The position numbers and the translations under genes are program-made. From the NCBI GenBank assembly GCA_937892135.1, contig CALAUK010000093.1, positions 1 to 15,849 of the forward strand: a stretch of 15,849 bases of DNA, in the 5' to 3' direction. Below the pieces are notes generated by a model. The model was not told the origin of the DNA and made no database searches. It worked only from the letters and a program-made list of their open reading frames with translations. Source of the DNA: an uncultured Clostridia bacterium. GTDB lineage: Bacteria > Bacillota > Clostridia > UBA1381 > UMGS1253. Of the stretch, positions 1-7,298 are shown in pieces; positions within the stretch are counted from its first letter, which is position 1, and every line of letters starts with the position of its first letter.

Positions 1-1
1 T

Positions 2-1078
2 TCTCTTAACTCCCATACCGCTATTTTGGCACGAACTATGAATATCCCTGCAATAATAGGGGCGGACCTTATCTCAAACGAATACATTGACGGTGATTTG
101 GCGGTTATAGATGGTTTCAACGGGATGATTTATATAGAACCCGATGAAGAATTCCTTAAAGAGAGTTATCAACGGCTGAAGGAAGAACGAGAGAAAAAGG
201 AGCTTCTTCAAACATTAAAAGGGAAAGAAAATATTACACTTGATGGAAAAAAGATTGAGCTTTTCGCCAACATAGGCAACATCAAGGATGTATCACTTGT
301 TCTGGAAAACGATGCTAATGGAATAGGGTTATTCAGGAGTGAATTTATTTTCCTTGAGAAGAATACCTTTCCTTCTGAAGAGGAGCAATTTGCTATATAT
401 AAAAGCGCAGTCGAGACTATGGCAGGAAAAAAGGTTATAATAAGAACTCTCGATATAGGCGCTGATAAAAAGGTTAACTATTTTAATCTCAAGCAAGAAG
501 AAAACCCTGCACTGGGCTTACGTGCAATAAGATTATGTATTAAGCGACCTGATATTTTTAAAACGCAACTACGAGCACTCCTGCGAGCGTCTTACTATGG
601 AAATCTTTCTATAATGTTTCCTATGATTACTTCCTTAAAAGAAGTTTATGATGTAAAGAAAATAGTTTATCAGACGGCAACGGAGCTTGAAAGTCAAAAT
701 ATAAACTATAAAATTCCTGAAATGGGGATTATGATTGAAACTCCCGCATCGGTTATGATTTCAGATATGCTCGCAAAAAAGGTCTCCTTTTTCAGCATAG
801 GCACTAACGACCTTTCTCAGTACACACTGGCAATAGACCGCCAAAATCCCGATTTAGACGACTTTTTTGACCCGCACAGCGAGGCGGTTTTAAGAATGAT
901 AGAGCTTGTAGTTAAAAATGCTCACGAGGCGGGAATCTGGGCAGGAATCTGCGGAGAGCTTGGAGCCGACACCAATCTTACAGAAAGACTTCTTAAAATG
1001 GGTGTTGACGAGCTGTCGGTTTCTCCGTCTAAAATACTTTCTGTAAGAAAAATAATACGAGAGACTTCTCTATCTTAA
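2..1078 (+). CDS. ptsI: PTS enzyme I (phosphoenolpyruvate-protein phosphotransferase), 3' part
   Basis: This is the C-terminal part of enzyme I, the cytoplasmic protein that takes phosphate from PEP and passes it to HPr to drive sugar uptake. The frame is open from the window edge, so the ATG at 26 is internal and the gene is 5'-truncated. Seen directly: the phosphohistidine motif NSHTAILAR, with its His codon at 14-16, followed by the PEP-binding barrel. Barrel motifs are GLFRSEFIF, RTLDIGADK, GIMIETPASV, FSIGTNDLSQYTLAIDR and GICGELGAD, matching the family's substrate Arg, metal-binding Glu/Asp, Asn and catalytic Cys positions. About 355 residues follow the active-site His, slightly fewer than the roughly 380 known for the E. 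coli and Bacillus proteins. The gene ends at a strong terminator, so it is the last gene of its transcript. PPDK and PEP synthase share the His motif, but the barrel motifs fit enzyme I best. Confidence 0.93.
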   Translation, partial: SLNSHTAILARTMNIPAIIGADLISNEYIDGDLAVIDGFNGMIYIEPDEEFLKESYQRLKEEREKKELLQTLKGKENITLDGKKIELFANIGNIKDVSLVLENDANGIGLFRSEFIFLEKNTFPSEEEQFAIYKSAVETMAGKKVIIRTLDIGADKKVNYFNLKQEENPALGLRAIRLCIKRPDIFKTQLRALLRASYYGNLSIMFPMITSLKEVYDVKKIVYQTATELESQNINYKIPEMGIMIETPASVMISDMLAKKVSFFSIGTNDLSQYTLAIDRQNPDLDDFFDPHSEAVLRMIELVVKNAHEAGIWAGICGELGADTNLTERLLKMGVDELSVSPSKILSVRKIIRETSLS

Positions 1079-1111
1079 AAAGTTCAGGGCAAGCTTTGCC
1101 CTGAACTTTTT
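1078..1111 (+). terminator. Rho-independent terminator of ptsI
   Basis: A perfect 15-bp inverted repeat (1078-1092 with 1096-1110; arms AAAAGTTCAGGGCAA and its complement) encloses a 3-nt GCT loop and ends in a T run at 1107-1111. It starts at the ptsI stop codon and separates ptsI from serC. Confidence 0.9.
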
Positions 1112-1153
1112 AGTTTGTCCTTTTTAAACAATTTTATTAGAACTATTATTCTT

Positions 1154-1187
1154 ATTTTGTGCAAAAATACGCCTATTTTTACAAAAT
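1154..1187. promoter_or_regulatory. Inverted repeat upstream of the serC promoter, possible operator
   Basis: ATTTTGTGCAAAAATA (1154-1169), a CGCC spacer, then TATTTTTACAAAAT (1174-1187). The arms are complementary except for two unpaired bases (GC) in the left arm. It lies 34 nt before the -35 box of serC and has no T tail placed like a terminator. That position suggests a regulator-binding site, but no regulator is identified and AT-rich palindromes can arise by chance. Confidence 0.35.
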
Positions 1188-1221
1188 GGGAAATTTTTCT
1201 CAAGTTTTGGTTGGTTTTTTG

Positions 1222-1250
1222 TTGACCTTTTTTCAAAAAAATCGTATAAT
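1222..1250 (+). promoter_or_regulatory. Promoter of serC-serA
   Basis: TTGACC (-35, 1222-1227), a 17-nt spacer and TATAAT (-10, 1245-1250) form a near-consensus housekeeping sigma promoter. Transcription would begin near 1257. The short leader to the serC ATG, about 30 nt, leaves no room for a T-box or riboswitch. AAGGAG at 1273-1278 is the ribosome binding site. Confidence 0.8.
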
Positions 1251-1286
1251 TAAATATGAATATTTTTAATTTAAGGAGAGTTTGAT

Positions 1287-2381
1287 ATGAAAAGAGTTTA
1301 CAATTTTTCAGCCGGTCCCTCAGCTATGCCTGAAGCAGTTTTAGAAAAAGCTGCAAAAGAGATGGTCTCTTATGGAAATTCAGGTATGTCAGTTATGGAA
1401 ATGAGTCATCGCTCAAAGGAGTATCAGGCTATTATAGATTCAGCATTTTTAAACCTAAGAGAGATTATGTCTATTCCCGAAAACTACAACATTTTATTTA
1501 TGCAGGGCGGTGCAACAGCTCAGTTTGATGCAATTCCCTTAAACCTTATGAAAAAGGGATGCGCAGAATTTGTTGATTCAGGAACATGGACTAAAAAGGC
1601 AATTAAATTAGCTAAAAAATACGGCGAGGCGCACGTTTTGGCATCTTCTGCTGACACAGCTTATGACCGTATCCCTGAATATAACCCAGACGATATTAAA
1701 GAGGATTCTGACTATTTTTACATTTGTATGAACAACACAGTTGCAGGAACAAAATGGAACAAGATGCCCGAAACAAAGGGGCTTCCGCTTGTTGCTGACT
1801 TTTCTTCCTGTATTCTTTCAGAAGAGTTTGATGTATCAAAGTTCGGCCTTATTTTTGCAGGTGCACAGAAGAACATGGGTCCTGCAGGCGTGTGTGCAGT
1901 TATCGTAAGAAATGACCTTATGACTGACTGTATGCCTATTACTCCCGAGCTTTATAACTACCCTGTTAACTTTGAGGCAGGCTCTATGCTTAACACTCCC
2001 CCCACATACACAATCTATATGCTAAACCTTGTGCTTGAGTGGGTTAAAGAAATGGGCGGCGTAAAGGCTATGGGCGAAATTAATAAAAACAAGGCAGACC
2101 TTTTATACGGCTTTTTGGATTCATCAAAGCTGTTTAGACCCCGCGTTAAAACAGAGGACCGCTCTATGATGAACGTTACTTTCACAATCGGCGACGAGGC
2201 TATGGAAAAGCGCTTTGTAGCTGAGGCAAAAGAAAATGGCTTAGTTAACCTTGCAGGTCACAGAATTATGGGCGGTATGAGAGCAAGTATTTATAACGCT
2301 ATGCCAACAGAGGGTGTTAAATCACTTATCGAGTTTATGGAAAAATTCGAAAAGGAAAACCTTGATAAGGTTATAAGATAA
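1287..2381 (+). CDS. serC: Phosphoserine aminotransferase
   Basis: SerC is a cytoplasmic PLP enzyme that transfers the amino group of glutamate to 3-phosphohydroxypyruvate, the second step of serine synthesis. It can also act on the related pyridoxal-pathway 4-phosphohydroxythreonine intermediate. The 364-residue length is normal for the family. Visible motifs: the N-terminal FSAGPSAMPEAVL, MSHRSKEY, the cofactor-phosphate loop GGATAQFDAIPLN, and AGAQKNMGPAG with the Schiff-base lysine at residue 195. The C-terminal HRIMGGMRASIYNAMP is the substrate-binding signature. The ATG at 1287 follows AAGGAG at 1273-1278 and a strong promoter. serA starts 20 nt downstream on the same transcript, so the two first serine-pathway enzymes are co-expressed. 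serB, for the last step, is not in the window. Confidence 0.96.
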   Translation: MKRVYNFSAGPSAMPEAVLEKAAKEMVSYGNSGMSVMEMSHRSKEYQAIIDSAFLNLREIMSIPENYNILFMQGGATAQFDAIPLNLMKKGCAEFVDSGTWTKKAIKLAKKYGEAHVLASSADTAYDRIPEYNPDDIKEDSDYFYICMNNTVAGTKWNKMPETKGLPLVADFSSCILSEEFDVSKFGLIFAGAQKNMGPAGVCAVIVRNDLMTDCMPITPELYNYPVNFEAGSMLNTPPTYTIYMLNLVLEWVKEMGGVKAMGEINKNKADLLYGFLDSSKLFRPRVKTEDRSMMNVTFTIGDEAMEKRFVAEAKENGLVNLAGHRIMGGMRASIYNAMPTEGVKSLIEFMEKFEKENLDKVIR

Positions 2382-2401
2382 TTTGAAAGGAATTGATTTT
2401 G

Positions 2402-3571
2402 ATGTTTGAAATTCTTGCGCTAAATAAAATCGCAGAATGCGGTTTGGATAAATTACCAAAAGAAAATTATACTATCACAGATGATGCCACCAAAGATGCA
2501 GACGGCATTATTTTAAGAAGCTTTAATATGCACGATATGGAGCTTGGCGCTAACTTAAAGGCTGTTGCAAGAGCAGGTGCCGGCGTTAACAATATCCCGA
2601 TTGACAAGTGCAGCGAAAAGGGTATCGTTGTTTTTAACACTCCCGGTGCAAATGCCAATGCAGTTAAAGAGCTTACTATTGCGGCATTGTTTTTAGCTTC
2701 CCGTGATATAGTCGGCGGAATTAACTGGGCAAAAACTTTAATCGGCGAGGGAGAAAATGTTGCAAAGCTTGTTGAAAAAGGAAAGTCAAGCTTTGCAGGA
2801 AATGAGATTTACGGAAAGACCTTGGGTGTTATAGGCCTTGGCGCTATCGGTGTTATGGTTGCAAATGTTGCTCACAATCTTGGAATGGACGTTATAGGCT
2901 ACGACCCTTATCTTTCTATTGATGCGGCGTGGAGCTTGTCTAGAAAAATCAAAAAGGCAACAGACATTAAAGAGGTTTTTGAAAAGTCAGATTATGTAAC
3001 ACTTCATCTTCCTCTTAACGATTCAACACGTTATATGGTTTCCGACGAGCTTTTAGGCCTTATGAAAGACGGCGCAAAGCTTCTAAACTTCTCAAGAGGC
3101 GAATTAGTTGACAATTCTGCACTTTTAAGAGCAATAAATGCAGGAAAGATTTCTAAATACATTGTTGACTTCCCCGCAGAAGAAACACTTAATATGGAAA
3201 ATGTTATCGCTATTCCCCACCTTGGTGCTTCAACTGAGGAGTCTGAAGACAACTGCGCAATTATGGCGGCTAAAGAGCTTTCTGATTACCTTGAAAACGG
3301 TAATATCAAAAACAGCGTAAACTTCCCCAACTGCTTCCTTGACCGTGACCCCGGAACTGAAAGACTTTGTATCTTACACAAAAACATTCCAAATATGCTT
3401 ACTCAGTTCTCTTCAGCGTTTGCAGAAGAAAACATAAACATTGAGCATCTTGTGAACAAGAGTAAAAAAGACTATGCTTACACTATTATGGATGCCTTGT
3501 GTGATGTTTCAAAACTTTCAGAAAAAATCGCCTCGCTTGATGGAGTTATGAAGGTAAGAGTAATAAAATAA
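2402..3571 (+). CDS. serA: D-3-phosphoglycerate dehydrogenase, ACT-containing short form
   Basis: SerA oxidises 3-phosphoglycerate to 3-phosphohydroxypyruvate with NAD, the committed step of serine synthesis. The 389-residue protein shows the Rossmann motif GLGAIG (residues 145-150), the catalytic Arg in NFSRGELVD (Arg232), a Glu in DFPAEE (Glu260) and the catalytic His in IPHLGAST (His273). An ACT-like C-terminal domain covers about residues 320-389 and ends in GVMKVRVIK. It is usually the serine-feedback domain. The form is compact: no intervening allosteric-substrate-binding domain, and only 13 residues from Glu260 to His273 against about 23 in the E. coli enzyme. Such forms are common in Clostridia. 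The ATG at 2402 is preferred over TTG at 2393, because AAAGGA (2386-2391) lies about 10 nt before the ATG but abuts the TTG. It follows serC and precedes a terminator. Confidence 0.93.
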   Translation: MFEILALNKIAECGLDKLPKENYTITDDATKDADGIILRSFNMHDMELGANLKAVARAGAGVNNIPIDKCSEKGIVVFNTPGANANAVKELTIAALFLASRDIVGGINWAKTLIGEGENVAKLVEKGKSSFAGNEIYGKTLGVIGLGAIGVMVANVAHNLGMDVIGYDPYLSIDAAWSLSRKIKKATDIKEVFEKSDYVTLHLPLNDSTRYMVSDELLGLMKDGAKLLNFSRGELVDNSALLRAINAGKISKYIVDFPAEETLNMENVIAIPHLGASTEESEDNCAIMAAKELSDYLENGNIKNSVNFPNCFLDRDPGTERLCILHKNIPNMLTQFSSAFAEENINIEHLVNKSKKDYAYTIMDALCDVSKLSEKIASLDGVMKVRVIK

Positions 3572-3575
3572 TTTC

Positions 3576-3601
3576 AAAAAAACCGCTTTTGCGGTTTTTT
3601 T
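3576..3601 (+). terminator. Rho-independent terminator of serC-serA
   Basis: A-rich arm ending in CCGC (3576-3586), a TTTT loop, then GCGG followed by a T run (3591-3601). The run of A before and T after the 4-bp GC core makes an 11-bp stem that could also work on the other strand. Confidence 0.88.
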
Positions 3602-3610
3602 ATTTTTCTC

Positions 3611-3639
3611 TTGTTTTTTTCATATAAATGTGTTAGAAT
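3611..3639 (+). promoter_or_regulatory. Promoter of mntP
   Basis: TTGTTT (3611-3616), a 17-nt spacer and TAGAAT (3634-3639). The predicted start is near 3646, giving a leader of about 27 nt. That is too short to hold a yybP-ykoY manganese riboswitch, which often precedes mntP in other bacteria. Confidence 0.55.
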
Positions 3640-3672
3640 AGTCATACGCGATTTTTTATGGTGGAGGTTTTT

Positions 3673-4239
3673 ATGAAAATTTATGAGCTTTTTATTTTGG
3701 CTTTAGGACTTGCGATGGACGCATTTGCCGTTTCAATCTGCAAGGGTCTTTCAATGAATAAAATTTCAGTTAAGTCTATGGGTATTGTCGGTTTGTGGTT
3801 TGGTGGCTTTCAGGCGCTTATGCCCCTTATAGGCTACTTTTTAGGCTCAACCTTTGAAAAGTACATAACAAACTTTGACCATTGGGTTGCATTTTTCCTT
3901 TTAGGCATAATAGGAATAAATATGATAAGAGAATCCTTTTCAAATGAGGAAAATGAAGCAGACTGCTCGCTTTCTTTTAAGCCGATGCTTACTATGGCAA
4001 TTGCAACAAGCATAGACGCTCTTGCAGTTGGAATAACCTTTGCGCTTTTGCCTGATGTTAATATCGTTTATGCGGTTTCCTTTATCGGAATAATAACATT
4101 TTTAACATCTGCGGCAGGCGTTAAGATAGGAAACATTTTCGGTGTTCGATATAAGTCAAAGGCTGAATTCTTCGGAGGCGCAGTTTTAATTGTTCTCGGA
4201 ACTAAAATACTTTTAGAGCATTTAGGAATTTTGTTATAA
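3673..4239 (+). CDS. mntP: Manganese efflux pump MntP
   Basis: MntP (formerly YebN, UPF0059) is a small inner-membrane exporter that removes excess Mn(II). The 188-residue protein has six hydrophobic segments. The two family repeats each carry a membrane Asp in a D-A-x-A-V context: ALGLAMDAFAVSICKG (Asp16) and ATSIDALAVGITF (Asp115), where E. coli MntP has essential acidic residues. A polar cytoplasmic loop rich in Glu and Asn lies at about residues 88-103. The ATG at 3673 is chosen because GGAGG (3663-3667) lies just upstream. The in-frame ATG at 3658 precedes that site and would bury it in the coding region. The gene is monocistronic, with its own promoter and a hairpin shared with the convergent operon. 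Confidence 0.92.
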   Translation: MKIYELFILALGLAMDAFAVSICKGLSMNKISVKSMGIVGLWFGGFQALMPLIGYFLGSTFEKYITNFDHWVAFFLLGIIGINMIRESFSNEENEADCSLSFKPMLTMAIATSIDALAVGITFALLPDVNIVYAVSFIGIITFLTSAAGVKIGNIFGVRYKSKAEFFGGAVLIVLGTKILLEHLGILL

Positions 4240-4274
4240 AAAAAAGAAGAACGGATTTTCCGTTCTTCTTTTTT
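4240..4274. terminator. Bidirectional terminator between mntP and the convergent PLP-lyase operon
   Basis: Arms 4240-4255 and 4259-4274 are fully complementary (core AGAAGAACGGA, loop TTT). Flanking A and T runs let it act on both strands. The minus-strand stop codon (4273-4275) lies on its outer edge. Confidence 0.85.
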
Positions 4275-5541
4275 ACATTAAATCTATTACCTTTTGCGTA
4301 GCCACCATTATTCCGATTTTTGCGGATTCATAAGTAAGTCCGCCCTGAATGTAGGCTATATACGGCTCTCTTATGGGGGCGTCAGCTGAAAGCTCAATAG
4401 ATGAACCCTGACAGAAAGCGCCCGCCGCCATAATAACCTTATCAGAATAACCCGGCATTTCCCAAGGCTCAGGCTCAGCAAAAGAGTCTACGGGTGCGCC
4501 CTTTTGAATTCCCTTGCAGAAAGCTATAACAAGCTCGGGACTTTTAAACTTTATTGAAGTTATTATATCAAGATGCGGCTCCGCTACCTTAGGGCAAACC
4601 TCAAAGCCAAGCTTTTCAAAAATTGCTCCGCATAGAAACGACGCTTTAATCGCCTGAGCTACAACATGTGGTGCCATAAAAAAGCCCTGAAGCATAGGCC
4701 TGTTCTGATTTAAAGTAGCACCGCACTCCTTGCCCGCTCCGATTGAAAAAAGCCTGTCTGCCGCAAGATTTACGTATTCTTTCTTTCCTGCGATGTAGCC
4801 ACCTGTGTTAGCAAGTCCACCGCCGGGATTTTTAATAAGTGAGCCTGCTACCAAATCGCCCTTTGGCTCTCTTGTGTCTGCAAATTCGCCATAGCAGTTA
4901 TCTACTATGCAAACGATGTTTTCATTTATGCCGTGAACAAAATCTATGATTTCATCTAAAAGATCCACAGAAAATGTGCTTCTCCATGCATAACCCTTTG
5001 AGCGCTGCATAATAACTGCACGAACGCCGGGCTTTGAAACCTCTTTTTTAATGGCTTCAAAATCAGGGTTTCCGTCTTCTTTTAAGTCCACCACATTATA
5101 GTTTACGCCGAAATCAGCAAGTGAGCCTGTGTTATCGCCTTTTTTGCCTATAACACCCTCTAAGGTATCATATGGTTTTCCCGTTACGGCAACAAGTGTG
5201 TCACCCGGGCGCAAAACCGCCCACATAGCAGTTGAAATCGCCTGAGTTCCCGAAATTATATTATGCCTTACAAGCGCGTCCTCTGCGCCGAAAATATCTG
5301 CATAAATATTATCTATTGCTTCCCTGCCCAAATCGTTATATCCGTAGCCTGTTGTCTGCGAAAAATAAGCCTCGCTCACTCTGTGGTCCGAAAATGCCTT
5401 TAAAACTCTTGCCTGATTTATAAAAGCTGTTTCGTCAACCTTTTTAAAGTGCTCCAAAACCTCTTTTTCGGCTTCTTCTGCTAAGGACATCACCTTATCT
5501 GATATGCCAAAATTTTCTTTTATGTAGTCTTTAATGTTCAT
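4273..5541 (-). CDS. Methionine gamma-lyase family PLP enzyme (aluminium-resistance protein type)
   Basis: This is a PLP enzyme of the family named for methionine gamma-lyase or aluminium resistance (YnbB type, Pfam Met_gamma_lyase), fold type I. The physiological substrate of most members is not established; C-S lyase action on methionine, cystathionine or similar compounds is the family expectation. In the 422 residues: RHNIISGTQA (about 92-101) in the cofactor-phosphate region, the PLP-ring Asp in CIVDNCYGEF (Asp214), and SLIKNPGGGLANTGGY with the likely Schiff-base lysine at residue 237. Length is typical. It is the last gene of the operon, and its ATG overlaps the stop of the ACT gene by four bases (ATGA), implying translational coupling. 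Sitting next to an ACT protein and a 2-oxoacid oxidoreductase, it may supply 2-oxoacids (2-oxobutyrate from methionine) or recycle sulfur amino acids. That role is inference. Confidence 0.85.
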   Translation of the reverse strand: MNIKDYIKENFGISDKVMSLAEEAEKEVLEHFKKVDETAFINQARVLKAFSDHRVSEAYFSQTTGYGYNDLGREAIDNIYADIFGAEDALVRHNIISGTQAISTAMWAVLRPGDTLVAVTGKPYDTLEGVIGKKGDNTGSLADFGVNYNVVDLKEDGNPDFEAIKKEVSKPGVRAVIMQRSKGYAWRSTFSVDLLDEIIDFVHGINENIVCIVDNCYGEFADTREPKGDLVAGSLIKNPGGGLANTGGYIAGKKEYVNLAADRLFSIGAGKECGATLNQNRPMLQGFFMAPHVVAQAIKASFLCGAIFEKLGFEVCPKVAEPHLDIITSIKFKSPELVIAFCKGIQKGAPVDSFAEPEPWEMPGYSDKVIMAAGAFCQGSSIELSADAPIREPYIAYIQGGLTYESAKIGIMVATQKVIDLM

Positions 5542-5957
5542 TTTATCTCCTCAAGCGGCTCGATTCCCATTTTTGCTAAAATCTCTGCCGTCTTTGCCTC
5601 GTCATCAACCTTAAGCACGCCGAAAGCCTCGTGAGACTTTGCTCCAACAAAAGCATACATATACTCAATTCCTACTCCGCCCTCTTCAAGCTTTGATAAA
5701 ATTTTCGCCAGTCCCCCGGGAACGTTTTCCATAGAAATTGCAACAACCTCTGTTGTTTTAACAACAAAGCCGTTTTCTCTTAAAACTTTTTTTGCCTCAT
5801 CGGGTTTATCCACAAGAATTCTTAAAATACCAAAATCTGTTGTGTCAGCCAAAGAAAGTGCGCACATATCAATAGAATTTTCTGCAAGAATTTTAGAAAG
5901 TGTCGCAATTCTTCCCTTTTTATTTTCAATAAAAACCGAAATCTGTTTAACGCTCAT
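5538..5957 (-). CDS. Tandem ACT domain protein, likely amino acid sensor
   Basis: A 139-residue protein made of two ACT domains and nothing else: residues about 1-68 (KQISVFIENKKGRIATLSKIL) and 70-139 (VVAISMENVPGGLAKILSKL). The turn signatures ENKKGR and NVPGG mark the ligand-binding loops. ACT pairs bind amino acids at dimer interfaces. Stand-alone tandem ACT proteins next to paaK and iorAB genes occur in anaerobes, but their target is not known to me. The ATG at 5957 is chosen over upstream starts because GGAGGCAAAG (5961-5970 on this strand) lies four bases ahead. The longer reading back to 6041 runs through the 3' end of paaK and adds unlike sequence. It starts 13 nt after the paaK stop and its own stop overlaps the PLP-lyase start. 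A role in tuning PaaK, IorAB or the lyase according to aromatic amino acid level is inferred. Confidence 0.88.
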   Translation of the reverse strand: MSVKQISVFIENKKGRIATLSKILAENSIDMCALSLADTTDFGILRILVDKPDEAKKVLRENGFVVKTTEVVAISMENVPGGLAKILSKLEEGGVGIEYMYAFVGAKSHEAFGVLKVDDEAKTAEILAKMGIEPLEEIK

Positions 5958-5970
5958 TTTCTTTGCCTCC

Positions 5971-7281
5971 TTAAATAAGTTTTCTGTTATCGATAACGTG
6001 AACTGCCTTGCCCTCGGAACGTGCAATGCTCTTAGGCTCAACTAATTTAATCTTAGCCGCAATACCTAATGTGCTCTCAATTGCAGACTTAATCTTTCTT
6101 TCAAGCGCCTCGATACCTTTAATCTCGTCAGTTAACATATCCTCAGAAAGCTCAACCTGAATTTCAAGAGTGTCAAGTGTTCCTACTCTGTCAACAATAA
6201 TCATATAATAAGGAGAAGTTTCGCCAAGCTTTAACAAAACGTCTTCTATCTGCGACGGGAACACATTTACGCCTCTTATAATAAGCATATCGTCACTTCT
6301 GCCCTGAGGCTTGTTCATTCTTATAAATGTTCTTCCACATTCGCACTTTTCATATTTCAGAGAAGTAATGTCTTTTGTTCTGTAACGGATAAGAGGAAGA
6401 CCCTCTTTTGTTAGTGTTGTAAACACTAATTCACCTAAGCTTCCCTCAGGTAAAACCTCACCTGTGTCGGGGTCTATTATTTCTGCAATAAAAAAGTCTT
6501 CGTTTATGTGCATACCGCACTGATGCTCACATTCATAAGAAACGCCCGGGCCTATAATCTCGCTTAGACCGTATATATCATACGCTTTAATGTTAAGACG
6601 AGACTCGATTTCTTTTCTCATTTCCTCAGTCCAGGGTTCAGCTCCAAACACGCCCGCCTGAAGCTTACATTCTTTTTTAATGTCTATTCCCATTTCCTCC
6701 ATAGTCTCTGCTAAAAAGAGCGCATACGAAGGTGTACACATAAGGTGAGTTGAACCAAAGTCAAGCATTGTCTGAATCTGCCTTTTTGTGTTTCCCACAG
6801 AAGCAGGAATTACAGATGCACCAACCTTTTCCGCTCCGTAGTGAGCACCAAGGCCGCCTGTGAATAATCCGTAGCCATAGGAAATCTGTGCAAAAGATTC
6901 TTTAGTCATACCTGCAGCAGTAAATGCACGGGCAACAATCTCTTTCCACATTTCTATGTCATTTTGAGTACAGCCTACAACTGTCTGCTTTCCTGTTGTT
7001 CCGCTTGAAGCGTGAATTCTTACAATCTCACTCATGGGGCAAGCAAACAAACCGAAAGGATATGTATCTCTTAAATCCTGCTTTAAGGTAAACGGAAGAA
7101 GCTTTAAATCATCAACAGATTTAATATCTTCAGGCTTTAAACCTATTTTATCCATTTTATCTCTGTAATGCGAAACATTATCATATACTCTTTTAACAAG
7201 GCTTACCAAAAGAGCCGACTGCTTTTTTCTGATCTCCTCGCGGCTCATACATTCCGCACTTTCATTCCAATACTTTGCCAT
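5971..7281 (-). CDS. paaK: Phenylacetate-CoA ligase (arylacetate-CoA ligase)
   Basis: An AMP-forming acyl-CoA ligase of the PaaK family: arylacetate + ATP + CoA gives arylacetyl-CoA + AMP + PPi. The 436-residue length is standard. Visible motifs: the ATP-phosphate loop ASSGTTGK (91-98), YGLSE (237-241), YRTKDIT (300-306), the hinge region GRSDDMLIIRGVNVFPSQIE (327-346), and the C-terminal ARSEGKAVHVID with the likely catalytic Lys425. Cysteines at CEHQC (251, 255) and CEC (313, 315) resemble the metal-binding set of some PaaK homologues. The ATG at 7281 has AAGGAAG about 9 nt upstream, and the gene begins 17 nt after iorB. Beside iorAB, the substrate is more likely indole-, phenyl- or hydroxyphenylacetate than a phenylacetate degradation intermediate, since no other paa genes are present. 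It may scavenge arylacetate or work toward energy conservation; direction cannot be told from sequence. Confidence 0.92.
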   Translation of the reverse strand: MAKYWNESAECMSREEIRKKQSALLVSLVKRVYDNVSHYRDKMDKIGLKPEDIKSVDDLKLLPFTLKQDLRDTYPFGLFACPMSEIVRIHASSGTTGKQTVVGCTQNDIEMWKEIVARAFTAAGMTKESFAQISYGYGLFTGGLGAHYGAEKVGASVIPASVGNTKRQIQTMLDFGSTHLMCTPSYALFLAETMEEMGIDIKKECKLQAGVFGAEPWTEEMRKEIESRLNIKAYDIYGLSEIIGPGVSYECEHQCGMHINEDFFIAEIIDPDTGEVLPEGSLGELVFTTLTKEGLPLIRYRTKDITSLKYEKCECGRTFIRMNKPQGRSDDMLIIRGVNVFPSQIEDVLLKLGETSPYYMIIVDRVGTLDTLEIQVELSEDMLTDEIKGIEALERKIKSAIESTLGIAAKIKLVEPKSIARSEGKAVHVIDNRKLI

Positions 7282-7298
7282 AGTTACACTTCCTTAAA

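Noticed and set aside
2..1078. Pyruvate phosphate dikinase or PEP synthase instead of enzyme I
   Set aside because: These share the SHTAI-type His motif, but the GLFRSEFIF, RTLDIGADK and FSIGTNDLSQYTLA motifs and the short distance from His to the C-terminus fit PTS enzyme I.
1251..1286. Serine T-box or riboswitch in the serC leader
   Set aside because: The leader from the predicted start is only about 30 bases and contains no hairpin or T-box motif.
3640..3672. yybP-ykoY manganese riboswitch before mntP
   Set aside because: The leader is about 27 bases, far shorter than the riboswitch.
5958..6041. N-terminal extension of the ACT protein
   Set aside because: It would overlap the paaK 3' end by 71 bases and adds unlike sequence, while a GGAGG site stands just before the ATG at 5957.
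5842..6045. Plus-strand open frame of 67 codons over the ACT and paaK ends
   Set aside because: It lies antisense to two well-supported genes, has no ribosome binding site and no recognisable motif.
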